The notes beneath the pieces were generated by a model that was not told where the DNA came from, did not search any database, and saw only the letters and a program-made list of their open reading frames with translations. From assembly GCF_947495205.1 (NCBI RefSeq), contig NZ_CANLXV010000014.1:1-64000 (forward strand): a stretch of 64,000 nt of DNA, read 5' to 3'. A program made the position numbers and the translations under genes. Numbering within the stretch: the first letter of the stretch is position 1; every line of letters begins with the position of its first letter. The stretch comes from an uncultured Polaribacter sp. GTDB taxonomy: Bacteria > Bacteroidota > Bacteroidia > Flavobacteriales > Flavobacteriaceae. Below are positions 29,559-39,786 of the stretch, piece after piece.

Positions 29559-31502
29559 ATGAAAAATTTTAAATTATTTTTATTTGCAACAATTTTAGGT
29601 TTAACCTTTACTAGTTGTAATGATGAACCAACACCAATCATTCAGGAAGAATCTCCTGTAATTGAAAACCTTAAAAATGGTATAATGAGTGGGAAATTAG
29701 AAGAAGATTACACATTAGATGCTTCTACTTCATACACATTAAGTGGTTCTTTTCTTATAGATGATAACGCAACACTTAACATTCCTGCAGGAACACAAAT
29801 TAGTGCTGTATCTGGCGGAGTAGATATTTATATTGCAGTTTTACAAGGTGGTAAAATAAATGTAAATGGTACTGCCTCTAACCCAGTAATTATGGCATCT
29901 ACAAATAGTAACCCAGGAGATTGGGGTGGTTTAACTTTATGTGGTAAAGCAACTACTACAGCAGGTGCAGGTGCTTCTGCAGAAGTAGGTGGTTTTATTT
30001 ATGGTGGTTCAGAAGATTCAGATAGTTCTGGTATCATAAGAAACTTAATAATTAGAGGTACAGGAGCAGCAATTAATGCAGATTCTGAATATAATGGAGT
30101 TTCTTTTTATGCCGTAGGTTCTAGTACAGTTGTAGAAAACTTAGCAGTAATAGATGGTGCAGATGATGGTGTAGAATTTTTTGGAGGTACTGTATCTGTA
30201 ACAAATCTTTACTTAGAAAATAACGAAGATGATGCAATTGACTGGACAGAAGGTTGGAATGGTACAGTAACAAATTCTTACATTGTGAATACCAAAGCAG
30301 ATTTTTCTACTGTGGTTGAAGCTGATAAAGAAAATGGAAACCCAAAATTAACAAACTTAACAGCAGTTTCTTCTGTAGGTGGTACAGCTTTACAATTTAA
30401 AAAACAATCAGGAGCAACAATTACTGGTTTGTCTTTATTAGGGTATGATGATACAATTGATATGGCAGATGATGGTCCTTTAGCAAATGTTATTATAGAT
30501 GGTGTTGCAGCAGACCCAACTAATAGTTATAATGCACCAGCAACTGTAGATATTTCATTATTTTCTTGGGCAAATGCAGAATTAGCAGAAGTAGTAGATT
30601 TAAGTGGTACATTAAGTACAACTTTAACTTTAGATAGCGATAAAAAATATAGATTAAGCTCTGCTTATATTGTTGAAGCTGGTGGTAAATTAATAATTCC
30701 TGCTGGGACAAAAATTAGTGCTAGAGCTGGTGGTGTAGATGTTTACTTAGCAGTTTTAGTAGATGGAGAAATAGATATTCAAGGTACAGAGGCTAATCCT
30801 GTTGTAATGTCTTCTACTGGGGCAGAACCAGGAGATTGGGGTGGTTTAACTATTTGTGGTAAAGCAACAACAACATCTGGAGCTAATTCTACAGCAGAAG
30901 TAGGTGGTTTTACTTATGGAGGTACAATGGATACTGATAGTTCAGGTTCAATTAAAAACTTAGTTATTAAAGGTACAGGTGCAGCAATTAATGCAGATTC
31001 TGAGTATAATGGAGTTTCTTTATATGCTGTTGGTTCTGGTACAACAATAGAAAATTTAGCAGTAATTAATGGTGCAGATGATGGTATCGAATTTTATGGA
31101 GGTACAGTATCTGTAACAAACCTTTATTTAGAAAATAACGAAGATGATGCTGTAGATTGGACAGAAGGATGGAATGGTACAGTAACAAATACGTATATTT
31201 CTCATACAATAGAAAATTTTTCAACTGCTTTTGAAGCTGATAAAGAAAACAACAATCCTAAGTTTGTAAATGTAACAGCAATCTCTACAACTGGTGGAAC
31301 TGCATTACAATTTAAAAAACAGTCTGGTGCAACAATTACAAATCTTTTTTTAGAAGGTTATGATACTAACATAGATATGGCAGATAATGGTCCTTTATCT
31401 AATGTGATTATAGATGGTGTAGCAGCAACAACTACAGATGCTTATGATTCTGGTAGTCAAGTAAATATTTCTGCTTGGGCTTGGAGAAATGCAGGTTTAT
31501 AA
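29559..31502 (+). CDS. Surface lipoprotein with two tandem right-handed beta-helix-like modules
   Basis: Lipobox GLTFTSC; two ~300-aa near-identical halves (GAAINADSEYNGVS.YAVGS; NLYLENNEDDA.DWTEGWNGTVTN); ATG 29559 preferred over GTG 29526. Confidence 0.85.
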   Translation: MKNFKLFLFATILGLTFTSCNDEPTPIIQEESPVIENLKNGIMSGKLEEDYTLDASTSYTLSGSFLIDDNATLNIPAGTQISAVSGGVDIYIAVLQGGKINVNGTASNPVIMASTNSNPGDWGGLTLCGKATTTAGAGASAEVGGFIYGGSEDSDSSGIIRNLIIRGTGAAINADSEYNGVSFYAVGSSTVVENLAVIDGADDGVEFFGGTVSVTNLYLENNEDDAIDWTEGWNGTVTNSYIVNTKADFSTVVEADKENGNPKLTNLTAVSSVGGTALQFKKQSGATITGLSLLGYDDTIDMADDGPLANVIIDGVAADPTNSYNAPATVDISLFSWANAELAEVVDLSGTLSTTLTLDSDKKYRLSSAYIVEAGGKLIIPAGTKISARAGGVDVYLAVLVDGEIDIQGTEANPVVMSSTGAEPGDWGGLTICGKATTTSGANSTAEVGGFTYGGTMDTDSSGSIKNLVIKGTGAAINADSEYNGVSLYAVGSGTTIENLAVINGADDGIEFYGGTVSVTNLYLENNEDDAVDWTEGWNGTVTNTYISHTIENFSTAFEADKENNNPKFVNVTAISTTGGTALQFKKQSGATITNLFLEGYDTNIDMADNGPLSNVIIDGVAATTTDAYDSGSQVNISAWAWRNAGL

Positions 31503-31522
31503 AAGTAATAGTATTTTAAAAC

Positions 31523-31554
31523 AAAAAAAAGCAGGCTTTAAGCCTGCTTTTTTT
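31523..31554. terminator. Bidirectional terminator
   Basis: aaaaaaaagcaggctttaagcctgctttttttat. Confidence 0.85.
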
Positions 31555-31573
31555 ATGCAATAAAATAAAGAAA

Positions 31574-32056
31574 TTATTTAGATGTTTTGTCTGCGCAACA
31601 CGCCATTTTACAATCTGCTAGACAACTCATCTTTCCGTCTGCATCTTTAACACAACATTTTGCTTTGTCTGCCTTTTTCATATCGCAGTTTTCTTTGCAA
31701 TTATTAGCGCAAGAATGGGCTACTTTTTTTGAAGATTTTGCTTTAGCTGTAATTTCTGAAGCTTTGTATAAATCTCCTCCAGCAATACCATCTACAAAAG
31801 CTATTAAATCTTTTTTAGAGGTAGTATTGGCATCGTATTCTATATTAGCAATACTATCTGTAAAAACAACTTTTGCATCTATTATACCTTCTTTTTTAGA
31901 TAATTTAGATTGTATGGTTTTTGCACAACCAATTTCACAAGTCATACCAGAAATAGCCAAAGCTATTTTTTCTTTTTTAACTTCTTTATTTTCCTTGCAA
32001 CCTGTCAAGGTAAATAATGCTATCGCTATTGCGAAAAATATATTTTTTGTTCTCAT
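31574..32056 (-). CDS. HMA (heavy-metal-associated) domain lipoprotein with Cys-rich tail
   Basis: Lipobox FTLTGC; LAISGMTCEIGCAKTIQSKLSKKEGI; tail CANNCKENCDMKK...KCCVKDADGKMSCLADCKMACC. Confidence 0.88.
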   Translation of the reverse strand: MRTKNIFFAIAIALFTLTGCKENKEVKKEKIALAISGMTCEIGCAKTIQSKLSKKEGIIDAKVVFTDSIANIEYDANTTSKKDLIAFVDGIAGGDLYKASEITAKAKSSKKVAHSCANNCKENCDMKKADKAKCCVKDADGKMSCLADCKMACCADKTSK

Positions 32057-32150
32057 TGTATTTATGAATTAAATTATGTTACAAATTTATTAATAATCAG
32101 GCGTATATTTTAATAAAAGTGGCATTTTTGCAGTTGTAAATGAGTTTTAT

Positions 32151-33026
32151 ATGAATAATCAGCAACAAAAATGGTTGTATTTGCTTTTACTTTCCTTAGT
32201 TTGGGGCAGTTCTTTCATTTTAATGAAAAAAGCACTTTTAGGAGTTACACCAATACAATTGGGTGCTATAAGAATGTTGTTTACAGCAATTTTTCTGTTA
32301 ACTTTTGCATTTCCATCGCTAAAAAAAATACAGAAAAAACATTACAAGTATATTGTATTTACCTCTTTTGCAGCAACCTTTATACCTGGTTTTTTATTTG
32401 CATTTGCCATTACTAATATAGATAGTGCAGTAGTTTCTATATTAAATTCTTTAACGCCTTTTAATACGTTAATTTTTGGTGCTGCCTTATTTGGTTTTGC
32501 TTTTAAAAAAAGCCAATTGTACGGAATTTTAATTGGTTTGGTAGGTACGCTAATTTTAATTTTACAAGGAGCTGTTTTAAATCCAGAACAAAATTATTGG
32601 TACGCCTTATTAATAATTATTGCTTCTATTGGTTATGCTTTAAATGCCAATGTGGTTAAAAAATATTTAAGTGATTTAAATGCACTTTCTATTGTAACTG
32701 GTAATTTTTTAGTGCTAATTGTACCAGCATTTACAGTTTTGTGCTTTACAGATTTCTTTAAAACATTTCGTTTTAATAATAATGTAGTAATAGAATCTTT
32801 AGGGTACTTGGCAATATTATCAATTGTAGGTACAGGTATGGCAAAGGTTATTTATAATAAATTGGTACAAATTTCAGATCCTGTATTTTCTTCTTCTGTA
32901 ACCTATTTAATTCCTTTAGTAGCTATTTTTTGGGGCGCTTTAGATGGTGAAGAATTAAGTCCATTACAAATTTTAGGTGGCTTTATAATTCTACTGGGTG
33001 TTTATTTGGTGAATAAGAAGAAGTAG
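32151..33026 (+). CDS. EamA/DMT-family transporter
   Basis: LSLVWGSSFILMKKALLGVTPIQLGAIRML; C-terminal repeat GGFIILLGVYLVNKKK. Confidence 0.92.
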   Translation: MNNQQQKWLYLLLLSLVWGSSFILMKKALLGVTPIQLGAIRMLFTAIFLLTFAFPSLKKIQKKHYKYIVFTSFAATFIPGFLFAFAITNIDSAVVSILNSLTPFNTLIFGAALFGFAFKKSQLYGILIGLVGTLILILQGAVLNPEQNYWYALLIIIASIGYALNANVVKKYLSDLNALSIVTGNFLVLIVPAFTVLCFTDFFKTFRFNNNVVIESLGYLAILSIVGTGMAKVIYNKLVQISDPVFSSSVTYLIPLVAIFWGALDGEELSPLQILGGFIILLGVYLVNKKK

Positions 33027-33070
33027 TTTTTTGTATTAAGTTTAAAAATTTAAAACATTTTAGAGCAAAA

Positions 33071-33103
33071 AAAGAGCCAAAACCTAAGTTTTGACTCTTA
33101 TTT
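33071..33103. terminator. Terminator between convergent genes
   Basis: aaagagccaaaacctaagttttgactctta. Confidence 0.7.
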
Positions 33104-33126
33104 ATAATTACAATAATAGCTAAAAT

Positions 33127-35175
33127 TTACTCAAAATCTGCATCAGAAACACCTTCGTTTACTTTAAGGTCAGTTACTTTTAAATCTAAACTAATTGGTC
33201 CCATTTTAACACCTATTCCATGTGGAAATAATACGCCTTTTACAGCTTTATAATCAGAAAAAACAGTTGGCGTTTTTACGGCTTTACCATCAGGAGTTTT
33301 GGTATTTTCTATTTCTTTTACTTTTAAGCCAGATGCCATATCATAAAACACTTCTGTGTCTTTATATTGTAAAACAATAGCATTTTTACCTTCTAATGGT
33401 TCTATTCTTAATAATTTACCAGCGGTGTAAGCCAAATCTTTAAATAAAGCATTACCATCTTTTGCTTTTGCAACCTGTTCTGCAGGTAGGTTCATTTTTT
33501 GACCTCTGGCTTCTTGGTAGCCATTTTCTCCATTAAAAACAGATTTACTCATTGTATTACCCATTACAGAAACTATTTGAGATGTTTTATTAGGAGCCGC
33601 AGCTTTCATAGTCATAACAACAGGTGTACCTTGTACAGTTGCGTTTGCAACCATCATAGTTGTTTTAACAGCCATAACTTTGTCTTTTCCGCCAATAGCT
33701 TGTAAATATTTATTTACTACAGTTTCAGCTGTCATTCCATCAGGAATTGGCATTGTCATTTCTGGTTTTTCTGTGGCGTTTCCATATTTATCAAAATACT
33801 TAATTGCATAATCTGTTTTTTCTAGATTTTTAAGTACTTCAATACCTTTACCTGTTATTACTATTCTAGCTTTGTCTCCTCTAAAATACTTAATGGCGGC
33901 ATTTTGCACATCGTCTAAAGTAACTGCTTTTATGTTTTTAATGTAATTTGCATAAAAATCTTTAGGCAAGTTATAACGCGCAATGTTTAAAGCAAAATTA
34001 GCTACAGTTCTTGGTTTTTGCACATCCATAACAAAGCCACCAATATATTCTTCTTTAGAATTTTCTAATTCTTCTGCAGAAACTTTTTTGTATCTAATTT
34101 TATTAATTTCTTTCTGTAATTCTACAACAGAACTATCTGTAACCATGTTTCTAACACTTGCAGTTGCTCTAAAAGTTCCTGCATGTCTACTTTGTCTTAA
34201 ACTAGAGTAAGATCCATAAGTATAGCCTTTGTCTTCACGCAAATTCATAAATAAACGTGCAGTACCACCACCACCAAGAATGTTATTTGCCATTAAAGCT
34301 GCATAATAATCTTTATCTCCAAGAGTTAAATCTATATTATTAATAATTGCAATTTCAGACTGAACGGCATTATCCATATTTATAAAATTAATTTCTGCAG
34401 TAGTAGGGTTTGTAGTGGCTGGCATGGTGTATTCTGGAATACTTCCTTTTTCCCAATTAGAAAATAAAGATTTCACTAATTTTTTAGTGGCTTTAACATC
34501 AATATCACCCTCAATAACTAAATATGCATTGTTTGGTCTGTAATAGGTATTGTAGTTGTTTTTAACATCTTGTAACGTAATTCTCTCTACACTTTCTTTA
34601 GAGGTAAATTCTCCAAATGGGTGGTTTTTACCATAAGTTAAAACGTCTTCTACACGTCTTGCAGCAGCAGTAACACTCTTTTCACTAGATTTTATACCGT
34701 CTAATGTAATTTGTACTTCTTTATCAAATTCCTCTTTTGTAAATTTAGAATTTTTAACACCATCTGCCATTAGACCTAAAATTTCTGGGAAATATTTTTT
34801 TAAAGAGGATGCGAATGCACCAGAACTATAAAAAGATACATTTGCTCCTAAAAAATCTACTTTTTCATTAAATTCATCTTTAGTAATGTTACTAGTTCCA
34901 CGTCCTAATAAACTACCCATCATTCCAGAAACACCTGCTATTTCTCCTTCAAAATACGGTTTATTATCTATATTTAAACTTGCAGAAGCTCTAGGTAGTT
35001 TGTTGTTTTCTACTAGAATTACCTGTAAACCATTTTTAAGCGTAAAGGTTGTTGGTTTGCCTAATTTTACTACAGGATCTGGCCCTGGTTCTGGCATTTT
35101 ACTTCTATCTATTTGTGCATTAACACTTATGGTAATTAAAAACAGTGTTATTAGTGATGCTATTTTTGTTTTCAT
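33127..35175 (-). CDS. M16 peptidase homologue lacking HxxEH (inactive partner) with extra C-terminal domain
   Basis: FTLKNGLQVILVENNKLPRASASLNID; no HxxEH; LolA-like C-terminal segment after PIPDGMTAETVVNKYLQAIGG. Confidence 0.88.
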   Translation of the reverse strand: MKTKIASLITLFLITISVNAQIDRSKMPEPGPDPVVKLGKPTTFTLKNGLQVILVENNKLPRASASLNIDNKPYFEGEIAGVSGMMGSLLGRGTSNITKDEFNEKVDFLGANVSFYSSGAFASSLKKYFPEILGLMADGVKNSKFTKEEFDKEVQITLDGIKSSEKSVTAAARRVEDVLTYGKNHPFGEFTSKESVERITLQDVKNNYNTYYRPNNAYLVIEGDIDVKATKKLVKSLFSNWEKGSIPEYTMPATTNPTTAEINFINMDNAVQSEIAIINNIDLTLGDKDYYAALMANNILGGGGTARLFMNLREDKGYTYGSYSSLRQSRHAGTFRATASVRNMVTDSSVVELQKEINKIRYKKVSAEELENSKEEYIGGFVMDVQKPRTVANFALNIARYNLPKDFYANYIKNIKAVTLDDVQNAAIKYFRGDKARIVITGKGIEVLKNLEKTDYAIKYFDKYGNATEKPEMTMPIPDGMTAETVVNKYLQAIGGKDKVMAVKTTMMVANATVQGTPVVMTMKAAAPNKTSQIVSVMGNTMSKSVFNGENGYQEARGQKMNLPAEQVAKAKDGNALFKDLAYTAGKLLRIEPLEGKNAIVLQYKDTEVFYDMASGLKVKEIENTKTPDGKAVKTPTVFSDYKAVKGVLFPHGIGVKMGPISLDLKVTDLKVNEGVSDADFE

Positions 35176-35220
35176 AATTTGGTTTCTTTTGTTAGAAATT
35201 AATTTTAGATTTTAATTGAT

Positions 35221-36534
35221 TTACTTCGCTTTAGGCAAATACTCTAAAGTTAATCTCTGGTTAGGGTTAAGATATTTTTTAGCAACATCTCTAATGTCTT
35301 CTCTAGTAATAGATCTATAAATATCTATTTCTGTATTAATTAAATTAGTATCGCCAAATAACACATGGTAACGTGCAAGAGAGTTTGCAATACCTTCCAC
35401 ACTAGAGTTTGAGTTTACAAAATTGTTTTCGAACTTATTTTGTAATTTTTGATAATCTTTTTCGGAAATTAAATTGTTTTGCATTTTTACAATTTCCTCA
35501 TCAATTTCGGCAATAATATCTGCAAGTTTTGTTTCTCCTTGTGGTAATCCAAATAAAATATAGGTACCATAATCTTCCTGACTTAAGTTTATAGCTCCTG
35601 CTTGTAGCGCCATTTTTTTGTTGTCAACTAATTTTTTGTAAAGTACAGAGCTTTTACCAGAACTTAGGTAAGAAGATATCATATCTAAAACCCTAGAATC
35701 TCTAGTTTTCATAGATGGCGTTCTGTATGCCGCCATAATTGCAGGTATTTGAATGTTTGGATCATAACCTTTGGCAGTCATTGCTGTTGTAATAGGATCT
35801 TCTTTAGGAAAGTTTTTTGTAATATCTGCTCCTCTTGGTATTGGTCCAAAGTAATCTTGTATCATTTTTTTTGTAGTGGCAAAATCTATATCACCTGCAA
35901 CAACTAAAGTAGCGTTATTAGGTACATAAAACTTTTTATTAAAGGCCAAAAACTCATCTAAAGTAGCAGCATCTAAATGCGCCATTTTACCAATTGTAGT
36001 GCCTTTATAAGGGTGTTTTTTGAACATATTTTCTTTCACATATTCTAAAAAACGCGAGTAAGGTTGATTGTCTACACGCAATCTTTTTTCCTCTTTTACA
36101 ACTTCATTTTGGGTATCTACACCTTCTTGTTTTATAATTGGGTGCAATAAGCGTTCAGACTCCATCCAAAGACCTAATTCTAATTTGTTTGAAGGAAAAA
36201 TTTCATAATAATAGGTTCTATCATCTGTTGTGTTGGCATTGTTTCTACCTCCATTAGAAGATACTATTTTAAACCAATCTCCTTTTTTAATATTTTTTGT
36301 TCCTTCAAACAATAGATGTTCAAAAAAGTGAGCCATTCCTGTTCTATCTGGCTGTTCGTCTTTTGCACCAACATGGTACATTACAGAAGTTATAACAACA
36401 GGCGCAGAGGTGTCTTTATGCAAAATAACGTGCATTCCGTTACTTAAATTGTACTCTTCAAAATCTACTTTTTGGGCATTTGTAGAAAAAGCCAATAACA
36501 CTGCCGTAGCAATGGACAAAATACTTTTTTTCAT
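35221..36534 (-). CDS. M16 zinc peptidase (active subunit)
   Basis: YHVGAKDEQPDRTGMAHFFEHLLFEGTKN (HxxEH). Confidence 0.93.
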   Translation of the reverse strand: MKKSILSIATAVLLAFSTNAQKVDFEEYNLSNGMHVILHKDTSAPVVITSVMYHVGAKDEQPDRTGMAHFFEHLLFEGTKNIKKGDWFKIVSSNGGRNNANTTDDRTYYYEIFPSNKLELGLWMESERLLHPIIKQEGVDTQNEVVKEEKRLRVDNQPYSRFLEYVKENMFKKHPYKGTTIGKMAHLDAATLDEFLAFNKKFYVPNNATLVVAGDIDFATTKKMIQDYFGPIPRGADITKNFPKEDPITTAMTAKGYDPNIQIPAIMAAYRTPSMKTRDSRVLDMISSYLSSGKSSVLYKKLVDNKKMALQAGAINLSQEDYGTYILFGLPQGETKLADIIAEIDEEIVKMQNNLISEKDYQKLQNKFENNFVNSNSSVEGIANSLARYHVLFGDTNLINTEIDIYRSITREDIRDVAKKYLNPNQRLTLEYLPKAK

Positions 36535-36709
36535 TTAAAGTTAGTTTAATTAATAGTTAGCTGTATGTTGGACGCAAACAAACCGATTGTGTTACGTGTT
36601 TTTAGCATTTTTTTATTGGTTTCAAAAATAAAGAATTTAAAAACTAATTTTTTGTTAAAAATGGAATAACAACTTGTTTTTTAATTGATTATTTTTTGGT
36701 AATAACATG

Positions 36710-36749
36710 TTGTATTTTAAAAAAAGACGTATATTTGCATCCGCATTTT
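36710..36749 (+). promoter_or_regulatory. Flavobacterial primary-sigma promoter of rplU: TTG-N17-TATATTTG
   Basis: TTG 36710-36712, TATATTTG 36730-36737, followed by catccgcatttt. Confidence 0.65.
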
Positions 36750-36795
36750 AAAGATAAAATGTTAATAATTAGTATAAATACGCAAAATTAAAAGT

Positions 36796-37458
36796 ATGTA
36801 CGCAATCGTAGAGATAGCAGGGCAGCAATTTAAAGTAGCAAAAGACCAAAAAGTATACGTACACCGTTTACAGGAGGAAGAAGGATCAAAAGTAACTTTT
36901 GATAATGTTCTTTTAACTGATGATAAAGGTAACGTAACTATTGGCGCCCCAGCTATAGAAGGAGCCGCAGTAACGGCAAAAATTCTAGGTCACTTAAAAG
37001 GTGATAAAGTAATCGTTTTTAAGAAGAAAAGAAGAAAAGGTTACAGAAAGAAAAACGGACACAGACAATCTTTTACAGAGATTCAAATAGAATCTGTTGT
37101 AGCTTCTGGTGCTAAAAAAGCAACAAAGAAAGCGGCAGCGCCTAAAAAAGAAGAAAAAGTAGAGGCTCCTAAAGTTGAAGCTGCAAAAGTTGCTCCAAAG
37201 AAAGCTGCAAAAGCAGATGATTTAAAGAAAATTGAAGGAATTGGACCAAAGATTGCTGCTACATTAGTAGAAGCAGGAATTGCTACATTTGCAGATTTAG
37301 CAAAAGAAGCACCAGCAAAAATTTCTGAAATTATTGCAGGTGTACGTGGAAATCACGTTACAGATACTTGGCCAACGCAAGCGCAATTAGCTGCAGATGG
37401 TAAGTGGGATGAATTAAATGAATTACAAGATAGATTAGACGGTGGTGTTGAAAAATAA
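36796..37458 (+). CDS. rplU: 50S ribosomal protein L21 with Lys/Ala linker and C-terminal helix-hairpin-helix-like domain
   Basis: [43 protein letters not shown]-term [30 protein letters not shown]. Confidence 0.95.
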   Translation: MYAIVEIAGQQFKVAKDQKVYVHRLQEEEGSKVTFDNVLLTDDKGNVTIGAPAIEGAAVTAKILGHLKGDKVIVFKKKRRKGYRKKNGHRQSFTEIQIESVVASGAKKATKKAAAPKKEEKVEAPKVEAAKVAPKKAAKADDLKKIEGIGPKIAATLVEAGIATFADLAKEAPAKISEIIAGVRGNHVTDTWPTQAQLAADGKWDELNELQDRLDGGVEK

Positions 37459-37498
37459 CCAACTTTAATTTAGCTTTAACCTATAAAAACTCAATACA

Positions 37499-37759
37499 AT
37501 GGCACATAAAAAAGGTGTAGGTAGTTCTAAGAACGGTAGAGAATCAGAATCAAAACGTTTAGGCGTAAAGATTTTTGGTGGTCAAGCAGCAATTGCTGGT
37601 AACATTATTGTTAGACAAAGAGGAACTACACACAATCCAGGAGAAAACGTTTACATGGGTAAAGATCATACTTTACATGCAAAGGTTGATGGAATTGTAG
37701 AATTTCAAAAGAAAAGAGATAACAGATCTTACGTATCTATTACTCCATTTGAAGCTTAA
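37499..37759 (+). CDS. rpmA: 50S ribosomal protein L27
   Basis: [59 protein letters not shown]. Confidence 0.97.
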   Translation: MAHKKGVGSSKNGRESESKRLGVKIFGGQAAIAGNIIVRQRGTTHNPGENVYMGKDHTLHAKVDGIVEFQKKRDNRSYVSITPFEA

Positions 37760-37780
37760 TATTTAAGTTTTAAAATATAA

Positions 37781-37816
37781 AAAAGCTCAAACATTTAGTT
37801 GTTTGAGCTTTTTTTT
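37781..37816 (+). terminator. Terminator after rpmA
   Basis: aaaaaagctcaaacatttagttgtttgagcttttttttg. Confidence 0.85.
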
Positions 37817-37877
37817 GCAAAAAATGTAAATTTTTTAAATTCTTTTAGTTACTTTCATATGTTAATTCCCCAAAACT

Positions 37878-39785
37878 ATGAAATTATACATTAGTATTGC
37901 TATCTTCTTTTCTGCATTACAATTGTTTGCGCAATCAAATTTAGATTATTTTAAAGTAGAGCAGTACATTTTACAAGATAAGCTAGATTCTGCATCCTAT
38001 TTTTTAAATAGTCTAGATGTTTCTCCTCAAAAAAAATTGTTAAACAAATTAATTGCTAAAGAAAAATTAACTTATGCAGACTATTATTTGTTTATTCTTA
38101 AGCTAACAAAAAGACAAAATGTAGATTATTTAGAGGTGCAACGTTATATTAATAAAACGGTAAAAGAACCTTTAAATAAAGACAAAATTAATATAGATTT
38201 TTTTAATATAAAGTGGATTTTAATTACCAAATTATTAGAAGACGCGCATCTAAGCGAAGGAAATATAGAACAAAAAAAACTTGAGAACTACATAAAACAA
38301 TTTTCTGAAAAAAAACCTAATTATCTTTGGGCTACTACAAAACTAAAAACACATACTGTAGTAATGTACTTCATAGAAAAAGAGTTGGAAAAAGGAAAAA
38401 AACTTAGCTTAGATTGCCTAAAAATAGCAGAAGAATTAAACGATACTGAATTACAAATTGCGTTTTTATATAATTATAATGGTTATTTGCTTTATGAAAA
38501 GAATGTAGATAAATTTATAACTAGCTCAGAAAAATTACTTGCTTTGGATAAGCAATTACCAAAACATAGTTTTTATTATTACAAAGCTTTAAGAAATATT
38601 ATTAATGCCTACATTTATAAAGGCGGTTACGAAGAAAAAGTAGCCCAATTAATTGATGAGTTGTACAATTCAGAAGCAAAAATTTACTCTTACTTATTGT
38701 ACGTCCAAATCATTACCAAATTAAATAAAGAATCAGAAGTTTTTAAGGCAATTTTAAAAAAGTTTGAAGTTAGTAATGTTTTAGAATTAACAAAAAAATT
38801 AGAAGTTTTAGGTAAAAATCAAAATTCTAATGGATACTTTTTTTTAATAGATAAATTTTCTAGGGCTTTACATAAACATAAATATTATGATGAAGCTTTA
38901 GCTTATAAAGAAAAAGGAATAGAACTAACAAGAAAAATCTATTCAGAAGAATTATCATCATCATTAGCAAGTTTTAAAATAGCACAAACAGAAAAAGAAA
39001 AAGAAATAGAAGTGCAAATAGAAAAAGAAAAAACAAAGTTATATCTTATTATTGCATCACTTTTATTGTTTCTTTTGGGTGTTACATTTATTACACTTAG
39101 AAAATTAAAAAAGCAATCTTTACAACTATCAGAAAAGAATAAACTGATTAAAAAATCGCTTAAAGAAAAAGATTTACTTGTTAAAGAAATACACCATAGG
39201 GTTAAAAATAATTTTCAACTCATTACAAGTTTACTAGAACTTCAGGTAAAAGATATAGAAGATGAGAAAGCATTAAGTCTTATTTTAGAGGGTAAAAATA
39301 GAGTAAAATCTATGGCTTTGATCCATCAAAAACTATATTTAAATGAAAAAGGTTTAATAGATTTTGATGAATATATTCAATTATTAATTAAAGAAATTAA
39401 TGCTATTTATGATGATAAGAATGAGGTAGAAACTAAAATTGTTTCTAAAAATATGATGCTAGATATAGATACAGCAATACCACTTGGTTTAATTATTAAT
39501 GAAATTATTACCAATTCTTATAAATATGCCTTTAGTAAAATAGAGAAGAAACGCTTAGATATAGTTATGACTAAAACAGAAAATAAAGATATTAAGCTAG
39601 TTATTCAAGATAACGGACCAGGAATTTCTGATAAAATTAATTTGAAAAAAATAACCAGTTTAGGATTAAGATTAATTCATAGATTGGTAAGGCAATTACA
39701 CGGGTCTATAAATGTTAGTAATGTAAACGGTACAAAATTTGAAATTATTGTTAAAGACTTTGAAGGGAGGCAATTGGTAGACTAA
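37878..39785 (+). CDS. TPR-containing sensor histidine kinase (HisKA_2 type)
   Basis: TM IIASLLLFLLGVTFITL; KDLLVKEIHHRVKNNFQLITSLLELQ; IINEIITNSYKYAFS. Confidence 0.92.
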   Translation: MKLYISIAIFFSALQLFAQSNLDYFKVEQYILQDKLDSASYFLNSLDVSPQKKLLNKLIAKEKLTYADYYLFILKLTKRQNVDYLEVQRYINKTVKEPLNKDKINIDFFNIKWILITKLLEDAHLSEGNIEQKKLENYIKQFSEKKPNYLWATTKLKTHTVVMYFIEKELEKGKKLSLDCLKIAEELNDTELQIAFLYNYNGYLLYEKNVDKFITSSEKLLALDKQLPKHSFYYYKALRNIINAYIYKGGYEEKVAQLIDELYNSEAKIYSYLLYVQIITKLNKESEVFKAILKKFEVSNVLELTKKLEVLGKNQNSNGYFFLIDKFSRALHKHKYYDEALAYKEKGIELTRKIYSEELSSSLASFKIAQTEKEKEIEVQIEKEKTKLYLIIASLLLFLLGVTFITLRKLKKQSLQLSEKNKLIKKSLKEKDLLVKEIHHRVKNNFQLITSLLELQVKDIEDEKALSLILEGKNRVKSMALIHQKLYLNEKGLIDFDEYIQLLIKEINAIYDDKNEVETKIVSKNMMLDIDTAIPLGLIINEIITNSYKYAFSKIEKKRLDIVMTKTENKDIKLVIQDNGPGISDKINLKKITSLGLRLIHRLVRQLHGSINVSNVNGTKFEIIVKDFEGRQLVD

Positions 39786-39786
39786 C

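Noticed and set aside
31587-32072. Plus-strand 161-aa ORF opposite the HMA protein
   Set aside because: Antisense to a clear lipobox/HMA protein; hydrophobic content derives from the opposite strand
32171-32416. Alternative-frame ORF in the EamA transporter gene
   Set aside because: Overlaps the well-supported transporter frame with no homology signal
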